Assembly (NCBI GenBank): GCA_016946835.1
Contig: JACVTC010000009.1
Span: 750,001 to 770,000 of the forward strand
DNA length: 20,000 bases
Direction of reading: 5' to 3'
Source of the DNA: Neocallimastix lanati (nom. inval.)
Taxonomy: Eukaryota > Neocallimastigomycota > Neocallimastigomycetes > Neocallimastigales > Neocallimastigaceae
In this document: positions 1 to 9,185 of the stretch, piece by piece
Layout: every line of letters starts with the position of its first letter
Position numbering within the stretch: position 1 is the first letter of the stretch
Translations under genes and position numbers: made by a program
Notes under the pieces: generated by a model
Seen by the model: the letters and a program-made list of their open reading frames with translations, nothing else
Told to the model about the DNA's origin: nothing
Database searches by the model: none

Positions 1-640
1 TTTACTTCATATGGAAGTAAAATAAGGAATATACTTTTTTTATTTTCCTCCCTTTCATCTATTGTAGATTGTGTAAAAAAAAAAGCAAATTAAGGAATAT
101 ATATTTTGATGATCCTTCTTGTTGGAAAAATTTAGTTTTAGATGGGCTACAGTTCAAATACTAGGGTACAAAGACGTTTTAAAAAAAAAGAATTTCTATT
201 CAAAAGTTCTGGATCTAATGTTCCAAATAGAGTTAGCCATTAGTTCACCAGCATTTATACCAGTTGTTAGTAGCTCTTCCTGAATTACTCTTTGATTGGT
301 ATGGTAAAAAAAAAAAAAAAAAAAAAAAATAAAATAAAATCCTTCATAACAAAGGGAATCCATCGTCGAATCGATATGACAAAGAGGAATCTCTATTACT
401 CATCCTCCTAGTACATCTTAACACAAATAATAATAAAAGTTCTTTTCCACAACGAATCTAACGAATCTACGGAAATCGGAAATTCAATCTCCTAATATTA
501 TTTCTCTTGGTTAGAGGAAGAGTTTTAATGGTTTCTACACTATCTAGTTTTTACAGATGTTAGTTACTTTCTTGATTAATTTTTATTAAATATTTTTTTG
601 GTAGAAATGATCTTTATTCATATCATTGTACCATAATAAC
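1..640 (+). pseudogene. Frameshifted gene remnant, possibly dymeclin-like
   Basis: This stretch is much richer in G+C than the DNA after it and reads on the + strand as short open pieces in different frames. 194-280 gives 29 codons containing KVLDLMFQIELAISSPAF. The frame then shifts to a piece with LPELLFDWYGK before an A-tract at 305-329. 333-458 is open and contains KEESLLLILLVHL. From about 512 to 640 one frame reads SFNGFYT, then FLQMLVTFLINF, then SLFISLYHNN, with TAG, TAA and TGA stops between. The order of an SLLLLL-type block, an FNSLYT-type block and an LLLYTLLHQN-type block recalls dymeclin as I remember it, but no alignment was made and the N-terminal part does not obviously fit. 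Several frameshifts and stops make an intact gene unlikely; homopolymer sequencing errors are an alternative. The remnant may extend left of the window, and 786-857 is open in one frame (contains EGVLSSLSK) and could be a further piece. Confidence 0.42.
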
Positions 641-859
641 TTTTTTTAAAATTTCTTTTTATTTTCATTGTATTACATTTTTCTTTTTATTAAGTTTTAT
701 TTTTTATATTATTTTATTTGATACAATTTTTACATAAATATATACAATACAATACAATACAATACTTTTAATAATTAATAAATAAAGTAATGAAGGTGTA
801 CTCTCTTCTTTGTCTAAAATATATATATATATAAATTGGGCAATACTAAATTGAAATAA

Positions 860-1387
860 AAATAATTATTACAAAAAAAAAAAAAAATTAAAAGTAAAAG
901 AAAAGAAAAAAATTGTCAATTGTACTAATCAATTTATGATAATGACTATAATAGATAATTATTTATAATATTAACTTATAAATGAATATAATATAAATTT
1001 ATTTAAACCAAAAAAAATACTAATATTTATTATATATTTTATTAATATATAAAAAAAAAATTTTTTTTATTAATAGCTTTATACAAAATCATATGTATGT
1101 ATATATATATTTTATTATTAAATCATCATATTTTTTATTATTAAATCATCTTTCAAAAGCATATTTTATTATTAATTATGTTTATTATTTATTATTTATT
1201 ATTTATTATTGAATTATTCAATTATTTATTATTCAATTATTAATAATTCTATTAAAAATTATTATTTATATTAATTTTGATAAATATTATTGACTACCAA
1301 AAAAAGAAAAAAAAATTTTTTTTTTGTGCGTCCACAAAATGACTCAATTTCAAGAATGTTTCCAAAAAATATATAATTTGGGTTAGA
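860..1387. other. AT-rich intergenic stretch
   Basis: No gene is seen. It holds homopolymers, a 17-bp direct repeat (TTTATTATTAAATCATC at 1111-1127 and 1134-1150), and from about 1180 to 1250 a short run of the TTATTATTTATT / TTCAATTATT family that is expanded at 3500-4725. A small GC-richer patch at 1325-1387 (GTGCGTCCACAAAATGACTC) borders the palindrome at 1388. Confidence 0.6.
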
Positions 1388-1444
1388 TTTAATATAATTC
1401 TGATAATCAAATTTAATAAATTTGATTATCAGAATTATATTAAA
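1388..1444. repeat. 57-bp perfect palindrome (28-bp arms, 1-nt centre)
   Basis: Positions 1388-1415 are the exact reverse complement of 1417-1444 around a single A at 1416. The arms include ATTCTGATAATCAAATTTA and its complement, so they are not simple (AT)n. As RNA or single-stranded DNA it would form one long hairpin. It could be a fold-back element or an inverted duplication left by break repair. It lies next to 1-640 and 1711-2262 but belongs visibly to neither. Confidence 0.85.
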
Positions 1445-1710
1445 ATTATTAGAGTAATCTATTAGTCTTTTTTTTTTTTATAAAATTTTTTTTTAGAAAA
1501 AAAAGGGGAAAGTTAGAAATAAAAAATAAAAACAAAAATAAAATAAAATAAAAATTATTGCTATTGCAATATATATATATATATAATTTTTTTTTATTAA
1601 TATTTTTTTTTATTAATATTTTTTTTTTTATTAATAATTTTTTTTTATTAATATTTTTTTTTATAAATAGAATCAATAGATGATTATTTTAAAAAAAAAA
1701 AAAAAATTGG

Positions 1711-1859
1711 AAAATTTTTAATACAATGAATTTTTGTACCTAAATGGGAAATATGAAAATACTTTTCTATTATTTAATCTTCTGTAACATTAAAATATTC
1801 AGTAAATGTAATGCCATCAAGTACCATCGATGTAATTATGCCAATTGGAATAAAAACTG

Positions 1860-1896
<37 letters not shown>

Positions 1897-2262
1897 CGTT
1901 TTATAATTACTTAATAAAATTTAGAAAAAAAGAATAAAAATACACAATTCATTTTCTTTTAAACATTCAGTACACATTAATTAAGTAATATTTAAAAAAA
2001 TTTTTTTTTTATCCTAATATCTTGATTCAGACACTTTAAAATTTTTACTCATATTTATCTAATGATTATAATCACTTTTTTTTTTTAAAGAAAGTTTTTA
2101 AAACAATGTATAAAAAATAAAAAGTGAATTTTTTTTTTCTTTTATATTTTTACCTTTTGTTCTTAAATATTTATTATCATTACAAGGTTTCTTTTTATCC
2201 TCATCTATTTTTATTATGATCAGTTTAGTTTTTTTTTTCTTCAATAATTTTTCTTTTTAAAC
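1711..2262 (-). pseudogene. Minus-strand coding-like islands, gene remnant
   Basis: Several GC-richer pieces read well on the minus strand. 2262 down to about 2080 is open for about 60 codons and includes KTKLIIIKIDEDKKKPCND and KYLRTKGKNIK. A piece near 2050-2010 gives MSKNFKVSESRY. A piece near 1975-1930 gives MCTECLKENELC. 1860-1774 gives FIPIGIITSMVLDGITFTEY and ends in TAA at 1774-1776, after which the same frame stays open to about 1711. The pieces are in different frames and are separated by poly-A or poly-T (T32 at 1861-1892 on the + strand). They could be exons of a decayed gene or an old mobile-element copy. I do not recognise the family. The Lys-rich parts could arise from A-runs; the FIPIG and MCTEC pieces are the least likely to be chance. 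Confidence 0.33.
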
Positions 2263-2280
2263 TTTTTCATTTTTTAATTA

Positions 2281-2640
2281 AAATAAAAATTATATATATA
2301 TATATATATTATTTTATTTTTTATTTTATTTTTTATTCAATTCATATGTTTTATTAAATATTAATATTAAATATTAATTTCTTTTATTGCATTAAATACT
2401 TATAGTTTAATTTTTTATGTATTATTATTATTGTCATAATTAAAGTATTCAATCTTTAAAATATATACATGAATATTGATAAAGATACATAAAATATAAT
2501 AATAAAACATAAATGTATATATATATATATATAAATTAGATAAAAATATATAAAAAAAAATAATAATAAAATATAAAAGTATATACATAAATTAGATAAA
2601 GATACATAATAAAATAATATAAAATAATATAAAATAAAAC
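2281..2640. repeat. AT-rich stretch with a ~58-bp tandem duplication
   Basis: Two full imperfect copies and a partial third begin at about 2481, 2542 and 2598; the first two end in AAATTAGAT. (TA)n lies at 2293-2310. An open frame on the minus strand here (2456-2644) is nearly all Phe, Ile, Leu and Tyr and looks like a by-product of the repeat. Confidence 0.55.
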
Positions 2641-2870
2641 TCATACTTAATTAAATACCACCTAAGTTAATATTTAATAAATTAATAATTGAAGATTCTC
2701 TTTAACCGTCTTTATTTATAGAATATAAAATTATGACACTATCATAATTATAGACAATTTAATTATTTAATTATTTATTATTTGATTTATTAATTTTTAT
2801 TCTTTTATCTGACAATAATAATACTATTAATAATCATAATAATAATATATAAAGTATAAATATTGAATTT
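2641..2870 (-). other. Weak minus-strand coding-like stretch
   Basis: A single minus-strand frame across this stretch has few stops for such AT-rich DNA. It includes IVYNYDSVIILYSINKDG, then SSIINLLNINLGGI after a TAA, and an upstream hydrophobic part ending in LLLSDKRIKINKSNN. GC content is raised at 2641-2760. Stops are TAA or TGA. It may be a decayed membrane-protein segment, but chance is a serious alternative. No family recognised. Confidence 0.17.
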
Positions 2871-2879
2871 ATATTTATA

Positions 2880-3497
2880 TATAAAAATTAATAATTATTA
2901 TAATTATTAAAAAACACAAAAAAAAAAAAAAAAAAAAGAACTATTTTAAAATAATTTCTGTATTAGTTATAATTATATATATTATCTAATTGAAAGAGAA
3001 AAAATCATAATTCGAATATTATTCTTTTTTTTTTATTTGATCTAAAGTAAAAAAAGAAAAAAAAAATATTTATATTTAAATAATAATAATGTTTTCTAAA
3101 CATTAAGATTATAAAATTTTTTAATAACAAAAGATAAACGTAAATAAAAAATAATTTAGACAGAATGATTTTTTATTATTAATATCTTGATTTATAGTAA
3201 TATATTATTAAAGGTGATAAATGAATATTTAGATTACTTTAATATGAAATAATTATAAAATATCATTAATCATTATTAATAAAAAATAGTTAATATCTAA
3301 AAATTATATGAAAGAAAAAAAAAATATTCAATAGGAATATTAATGAATTATAATATTAAAATATAGTTCAAAAATATGAAAGTACATTTATTTATTAATT
3401 ATTACTATTTTGAACAAATCTATAATAATCATTTTATGATTATTTAAAAAAAATATATATTAAAAACAATAAAATAAAATAAATCTATAATTATATC
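2880..3497. other. AT-rich intergenic stretch, no gene
   Basis: Homopolymers and TTATT-type words only. One + frame (3099-3449) looks protein-like if stops are ignored, but it holds about 16 stops in 117 codons, as expected by chance at this composition. Confidence 0.6.
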
Positions 3498-3499
3498 AT

Positions 3500-4725
3500 T
3501 TAATTATTTATTATTCAATTATTTATCTATAAATACTCTTTTATTATTATTTATTATTCAATTATTTATTATTTATTATTTATAATTTATTATTTATAAT
3601 TTATTATTCAATTATTTATTTATAAACACTCTTTTATTATTATTTATTATTCAATTATTTATTATTCAATTATTTATTATTTATTATTCAATTATTTATT
3701 ATTTATTATTTATTATTTATTATTTATTAATAAATACTCTTTTTATTATTATTATTCAATTATTTATTAATAAATACTCTTATTATTTATTATTCAATTA
3801 TTTAATTATTATTTATTATTTATTATTCAATTATTTATTAATAAATACTCTTATTATTTATTATTCAATTATTTAATTATTTATTATTTATTATTTATTA
3901 TTTATTATTCAATTATTTATTGTTTATTATTTATTATTCAATTATTTATTAATAAATACTCTTATTATTATTTATTATTCAATTATTTAATTATCAATTA
4001 TTTATTATTTATTATTTATTATTTATTATTCAATTATTTATTATTTATTATTTATTATTTATTATTTATTATTAATTATTCAATTATTTATTATTATTTA
4101 ATTATTATTATTTATTTATTATTTAATTATTCAATTATTTATTATTTAATTATTCAATTATTTAATTATTTATTATTTAATTATTCAATTATTTAATTAT
4201 TTATTATTATTTAATTATTATTATTATTTATTATTTATTATTTATTATTATTTAATTATTATTATTTATTTATTATTTAATTATTCAATTATTTATTATT
4301 TAATTATTCAATTATTTAATTATTTATTATTTAATTATTCAATTATTTAATTATTTATTATTATTTAATTATTAGTATTATTTATTATTTAATTATTCAA
4401 TTATTTAATTATTCAATTATTTATTATTTATTATTTATTATATTTATTATTTATTAATAAATACTCTTATTATTATTATTTATTATTTATTATTTATTAT
4501 TTAATTATTTAATTTATTATTTATTATGTCTATTTTATAATTTATTATTTATTATTTATTATTTATTATTTATTATTTATTATTTATTATATATTATGTA
4601 TTATTTATTATTTATTATTCAATTATTTATTATTTATTATTTAATTATTTATTATTTATTATTTATTATTCAATTATTTATTATTTATTATTTATTATTT
4701 ATTATTCAATTATTTATTTACAATA
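3500..4725. repeat. Higher-order AT minisatellite (TTATTATTT / TTCAATTATT array)
   Basis: About 1.2 kb built from the heptamer ATTATTT mixed with TTCAATTATT. A marker word, ATAAATACTCTT (one copy is ATAAACACTCTT), recurs at 3529, 3622, 3730, 3770, 3841, 3952 and 4457. This shows that longer blocks of roughly 40-110 bp were duplicated, not just the heptamer. The marker recurs in reverse at 5164-5175 inside the inverted copy. Related short runs occur at 1180-1250 and 19010-19080. Confidence 0.9.
4321..4581 (+). repeat. Left arm of a large inverted repeat
   Basis: Matches the reverse complement of 5051-5309 along its length. I see one mismatch (G at 4375) and one 2-base insertion (near 4441). 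The match includes non-periodic words such as AAATACTCTTATTATT and ATTATGTCTATTTTATAAT, so it is not just shared repeat composition. Weaker matching with indels continues inward to about 4720. Confidence 0.88.
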
Positions 4726-4832
4726 TTGTTTAAAACAATAATAAAAAAAAATTCTTTTATAGTAATCAACTTAATTCTATTTATATTTAAATGTAATACA
4801 AATAAATCATATATATTGTATTGTTTCATTTC
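4710..4832 (-). CDS. Candidate 3'-terminal exon (gene fragment)
   Basis: Reading the minus strand, CTTAAC, a pyrimidine-rich TTGTTTCTTTCAG and then an open frame of 40 codons lie in order. This looks like a fungal branch point, polypyrimidine tract and 3' splice site followed by coding sequence. The frame starts EMKQYNIYDLFVLHLNIN, continues through IKLITIKEFFFIIVLNN, and ends at TAA (4710-4712) as it enters the AT minisatellite. The frame is also open for 12 codons upstream of the CAG, so splicing is not needed to explain it. The upstream exon was not found; a possible donor (GTAGTA) follows CCTATCAT on the minus strand near 4960. It sits in the spacer of the inverted repeat. It may be a real last exon, a decayed one or chance. 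No family recognised. Confidence 0.28.
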   Translation of the reverse strand, partial: EMKQYNIYDLFVLHLNINRIKLITIKEFFFIIVLNNIVNK

Positions 4833-5050
4833 CTGAAAGAAACAATAGTTAAGCCCATTAAAATTTTATTACATAATAATTAAAATGGAATTATTTTTTT
4901 TTTTACTTTTTTTTTTTTAATTATTTATTTATTATATAAAAATTTATTAATTACTACATGATAGGTTAAATTTTTATATAAAATAATTGAATAATTAAAT
5001 AATAAATAATAATAAATAATTGAATAATAAATAATAAATAATAAATAATA

Positions 5051-5309
5051 AATAAATAATAAATAATAAATAATAAATAATAAATAATAAATTATAAAAT
5101 AGACATAATAAATAATAAATTAAATAATTAAATAATAAATAATAAATAATAAATAATAATAATAAGAGTATTTATTAATAAATAATAAATAATAAATAAT
5201 AAATAATAAATAATTGAATAATTAAATAATTGAATAATTAAATAATAAATAATAATAATAATTAAATAATAATAAATAATTAAATAATTGAATAATTAAA
5301 TAATAAATA
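5051..5309 (-). repeat. Right arm of the large inverted repeat
   Basis: Reverse complement of 4321-4581 at near identity. Similarity continues toward the spacer as far as 4981 and outward to about 5330 with indels. The two arms and about 470 bp between the cores could extrude as a cruciform or make a long RNA hairpin. An assembly or read-through artefact is possible, but the small differences between arms suggest a genuine, slightly diverged duplication. Confidence 0.88.
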
Positions 5310-5354
5310 ATAAATAATAATAAATAAAAATTAATTAAATAAATAAAATTTAAA

Positions 5355-5525
5355 TATATATATTTTTTTTATTCCAATTTAAAATTTATATTAAATAGAA
5401 AATGGGTCATAATTTATTTTAGCGAAGTAAAAAAGTTAAAGATATTATAAATCTTAATTATTATTAAAATTCATTGATATAAATGGTATAAAAATGTTGC
5501 CTTAATTTTATTAAAATTTATATAA
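5355..5525 (+). other. Weak + strand coding-like stretch
   Basis: Just beyond the inverted repeat one + frame reads NLKFILNRKWVIIYFSEVKK, then after a TAA ILIIIKIH, then after a TGA YKWYKNVALILLKFI, ending at TAA 5523-5525. The core at 5395-5435 (GGGTC, AGCGAAG) is GC-richer than its surroundings. It could be a decayed exon; no family recognised. Confidence 0.2.
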
Positions 5526-5767
5526 AGTTAATTTTTTATTTTATTTTATTTCTTTTTTTTTTTTAAAATTAATATTAATATTTTTATTTTTATTAATATA
5601 TTTATAATATGTTATAAAATCAAAAATTTAATAAATAAGATTTATTAATTAATATAAATAATATATATATACAAAATATATAATAAATTAAAAAAAAATA
5701 TTATAATTTCAAATTTTAAATACTAAATATATATTTTATATTTTTTATTATTATAATATAGTTCTAT

Positions 5768-5783
5768 TAAGTAAGTAAGTAAG

Positions 5784-5846
<63 letters not shown>

Positions 5847-5847
5847 A
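5768..5847 (+). repeat. Tetranucleotide array (TAAG)4(TAAA)16
   Basis: Four TAAG units are followed directly by sixteen TAAA units. The clean switch suggests expansion of a G-to-A variant unit. Similar TAAA arrays occur at about 17457-17480, 18957-18990 and 19105-19138. Confidence 0.95.
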
Positions 5848-6254
5848 AAAAGATAAGAAGCTTTATAAATAAACGATTTTCGTTATTCATTAACTAAAAT
5901 ATTAAAACCATTTTTGTTTTGTGTGGATTTAATAATAGAAAATAAAATATACTTAATTAATTATTTATTTTGATAATTAAATTTTTATATTTATTTTACA
6001 ATTTATTTAAGTATTATTGATATTTTAATGATATATAAATATATATGTGACTATTAAATTTTATAAATTTTTTTTTTTCATAATTGCTTATTGCTTTAAT
6101 TTAGTCAAAAGTCTATAAAAAATAATTATTTCATTATGGATTTGATTTCTAATTAAAAAAAGTACACTTATTTATAAAGACCTTTTTTTCTTCTTTTTTT
6201 ATAAACAAATATTAAAACCTAGTAAAAATCTATTTTTAAAAAATATTAAATTTT

Positions 6255-6279
6255 GGCCGTTTAAATTAAAAAAACGGTC
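6255..6279. repeat. GC-containing hairpin in AT desert
   Basis: GGCCGTTT (6255-6262) can pair with AAACGGTC (6272-6279) as an 8-bp stem with one G-U pair over a 9-nt loop. It is the only G/C cluster for several hundred bases. Function unknown; could be a relic of a mobile-element end or a structured RNA. Confidence 0.5.
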
Positions 6280-7230
6280 AGTATGAAAAAAAAATTAATA
6301 AATAAAAAAAAATAATAATAATTATTAATGATTTGAAATAAAAAAAAAATTTTTTTAACTCGAAACTTTAATAATTAAAAATTAAATAATTAATAATAAT
6401 AAAGTTCTATTAATATTTATTATATCATTATTATTAATTATTAAAAACAAAAATTCTTAAATTATTATATAATTAACTTTTATTTAACTAACTTTTATTT
6501 AACTTATTATTAATAGTTTTTTTTTTTAAACAGTTTTTTTTATATATATATTAATTTTTAATTATGAATTATTACTAAAAATTATTATTATCATTGTTTC
6601 TACTGAATATTTATTAAGAATTAAACTTTTATTCAACTCTATTTATTAATTATAGAAAAAATTTTTTTTTTTTATTTTATTAATTTCCATTTTATTATTT
6701 TATTGGTTTTATGAACTTTATAAAAGGAATAATTAAATATAATTTATAATTATTATTTTTTTAAAAAATAATAAAATAGAATAAAATTATAATTAATCTT
6801 TTTTTTTTTTTAAATATAAATATAATATATATATTGACATATATTATATTGATATATTAGTGATAGAGAATTTTTTTTATAGAAAATTAACTATAGTTCA
6901 TAATTTATAATTTATATAAAAATTCTAAAAATTCAATATATATATAAAATTAATTATATATATAAAATATATATATATAATTAATTAATTAATAATAATA
7001 TTTATATATTTTAAAGATAAGATATAAAATTATTGTTACATGATTATGAATGATAAAACTACTTTTAAATCATTTATATTTTATATTTATTATACTTTTT
7101 TTTTTATATATATATATGATACTTATATATCTTTAAAAATAATTTTTTTTTTTTATTGATTATGCTTTAATAAAATAATTATTATGAAAAATATTCAATA
7201 TTTAATTAACGTTCAAATAAATTTTTGATT

Positions 7231-7590
7231 TTATATTTGCAATATGTGTTCGTTTGGCATGCCAATTTTACGTGCTGATTTTATTATTTATTCATAATAA
7301 AATTAATAATTTGTGTACAATTCATTTAAACGTTCATGTTCATGTTTTATGATAATCTAATATCATATTAATATTTAATTATTTAATATTTAATATTTAA
7401 TTATTTAATATTTAATATTTAATTATTTAATATTTAATATTTAATTATTTAATATTTAATATTTAATTATTTAATATTTAATATTTAATTATTTAATATT
7501 TAATATTTAATATTCATTTTTTTTGTTACATGGTTGATCAATTAATTTTGTGGCATATTTTTGAGTATTCCATGTGTTTTTGTTTATTAT
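7231..7590 (-). pseudogene. Minus-strand gene remnant split by a tandem repeat
   Basis: Two GC-richer islands flank the 22-bp repeat at 7374-7505. The upstream one (7590-7507) is open for 27 codons and contains NKNTWNTQKYATKLIDQP. The downstream one (7366-7231) contains KHEHERLNELYTNY, then after two stops IIKSARKIGMPNEHILQI. Both islands read in the same frame, and six 22-bp units add 132 bp, a multiple of three. All in-frame stops are TAA, each one C-to-T change from CAA. This fits a decayed gene, but TAA is also the commonest stop by chance here. The second island also holds the palindrome TTGGCATGCCAA (7254-7265). No family recognised. Confidence 0.32.
7374..7505 (+). repeat. 22-bp tandem repeat, six copies
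   Basis: Perfect units begin at 7374, 7396, 7418, 7440, 7462 and 7484, each starting TTTAATTATTTAAT. Perfect identity between copies points to recent expansion. Confidence 0.95.
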
Positions 7591-7736
7591 TTATTTACTA
7601 TATATTAATTTTTATTAATATATGAGAATATGAGAAAATGTGAAAATTTCATAATACATTTATTTATTTATTCATTTATTTATTTTAGATTTGAAATTAA
7701 ATTTATTTTAATAAGAATTAATGAAATATTTTTACT

Positions 7737-7890
7737 TTTATTATTATTTTATTTTATTATTATTTTATTTTATTTTATTATTATTTTATTTTATTTTATT
7801 ATTATTTTATTTTATTTTATTCTTATTTTATTTTATTTTATTCTTATTTTTATTTTATTTTTATTATTATTTTATTTTATTTTATTTTAT
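7737..7890 (+). repeat. 21-bp tandem repeat (TTATTATTATTTTATTTTA type)
   Basis: About six units of 21 bp made of TTATT and TTTTA words, with a TTCTTATTT variant in the later copies. The 7-codon period yields open frames rich in Phe, Tyr, Ile and Leu on the + strand (7630-7896 and 7721-7960). These follow from the repeat and are not taken as genes. Confidence 0.9.
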
Positions 7891-8586
7891 TTTTAATTCT
7901 ATCTTTCTTTCTTCTTTTTTTTTTTATTTTTTTTTTATTTTTTTATTAATAGATAATTAGTTATAATAGTAAATAAAAAACGTGCTTTTTTTTTCTAATT
8001 GACTATCAATTATTATTATTTCATTATATTTAATTTTTTTTTAATTAATATTATTATTTATTATTAATTAATTATCTTAAATTTTTTATTTTTGAAAATT
8101 AATATTTTTCTCTATTAAAGTGTCTATCATTATTTTTTATTTGTATTTGAACAAACATTTAAACTGATAAAATATATAAAATAAAATAAAATAAAATAAT
8201 ACTAATTTTTATAGTATATATAGTATATATTTCATGTATTAAGTTTAAACCTTTTTTTTTTTTTTTATTTTTTATTTCTATTTTTATTTTATCTTAAATA
8301 TTTCAGATGTCGTAAAGTTTTTTTTAAGTAAAAAAAAAAAAAAAAAATTAATAGTAACAATATTTTTATTGATAATAATAAGGTATTCACAATTTTTAAT
8401 TAGTATAGTTAAAACTTGTAAAAAAAAAAAAAATGAAATTAAAACACAAAATAAGAATTTGAATTTTTTTCTTATTTAAACTAAATAAATAGTAATACAT
8501 ATTATGTCTTTTTATAATATTAAATAAAAGGTAAAGTTTTGTAAAAAGTTACCTCATTTTAATATTTCATTTTAATATTTATAGCA
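7891..8586. other. AT-rich stretch with small repeats
   Basis: No gene seen. It holds long T-runs, a possible AGGTAA...TTACCT hairpin (8529-8534 with 8549-8554) and a 13-bp tandem duplication CATTTTAATATTT at 8555-8567 and 8568-8580. Confidence 0.55.
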
Positions 8587-8766
8587 ATGAAAATCAATAA
8601 AAATTATTATAATCAATATTATTATTTTTGTTACTACTATTTATTACAATCGTTACGCTTAAAAAATATACATATATATTATTTAGATATATTTAGAAAA
8701 TACAATTTAATTTATATTTGTAAAAATATTTTTTTATTTATATATATTAAATATATATTATTATGA
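8587..8766 (+). CDS. Small hypothetical ORF, 59 codons
   Basis: An uninterrupted frame from ATG 8587 to TGA 8764-8766. The N-terminal half is Tyr-rich (NQYYYFCYYYLLQSLRLKN) and includes the only GC-richer patch nearby (8630-8660, TACAATCGTTACGC). The rest is Ile, Tyr and Phe-rich with some Lys. There is no recognisable domain, signal peptide or clear membrane segment. It could be a short gene, an exon or chance; frames of this length do occur by chance in such DNA. Confidence 0.15.
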   Translation: MKINKNYYNQYYYFCYYYLLQSLRLKNIHIYYLDIFRKYNLIYICKNIFLFIYIKYILL

Positions 8767-8806
8767 AATATAAAATATAATTATTTCTTTTATTAGCTAT
8801 CAATAA

Positions 8807-8962
8807 TTAATTAATGTATCTGTCTCGCAAATATTGATTTGTAACACTTATTAATTCATAAATATATATTAGTATGAATGTATTAAATATATTATATCTG
8901 GATTTTATATGGATAATTATAGTATATATAATATATAATATATAATATATATAATACGTATT
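8807..8962 (-). other. Minus-strand open frame without ATG, exon-like
   Basis: 51 codons open on the minus strand, ending in TAA at 8807-8809. The last part has balanced composition, including ELISVTNQYLRDRYIN, preceded by IHIKSRYNIFNTF. The TTGCGAGACAGATAC patch (8816-8830 on the minus strand) is the GC-rich core. It converges with the + strand ORF ending at 8766. It could be the last exon of a decayed gene; no family recognised. Confidence 0.22.
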
Positions 8963-9185
8963 TTAAATTGGAATTAGTATCAATATTTTTTATTTTTTTT
9001 TTTTTTATTTTTAATTTTTTTATATATATATATATTTATTTTTTATTTATATATTTAATTTTTTATTTATTGATTTTATATAATTTATATTATTTATTGA
9101 TTTATATTATTTATTAATTTATAGTATTTATTAATTTATATTATTTATTCTATAAAATAAAATAATTATTTAATATTAAATTAGA

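Larger units (their letters stand above)
5526..7230. other. AT desert, no gene seen
   Basis: About 1.7 kb of poly-A, poly-T, (TA)n and ATTAATT words. The only structured items are the tetranucleotide array at 5768-5847 and the GC-containing hairpin at 6255-6279, listed separately. Confidence 0.6.

Noticed and set aside
1449-1676. 75-codon minus-strand frame
   Set aside because: Lys/Ile/Asn/Phe only, produced by TTATTAATATTTTTT repeats.
3099-3449. A + frame that looks protein-like if stops are read as Gln or Arg
   Set aside because: About 16 stops in 117 codons matches chance at this AT content, and GC is not raised. It shows how easily decay by C-to-T can be over-read here.
7020-7160. Two ~30-40 codon + frames starting ATGATTATGAAT
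   Set aside because: Ile/Phe/Tyr-rich and no GC rise; expected by chance.
7630-7960. Two overlapping + frames of 88 and 79 codons
   Set aside because: Both are translations of the 21-bp tandem repeat; the 7-residue period in two frames at once shows a repeat, not a protein.
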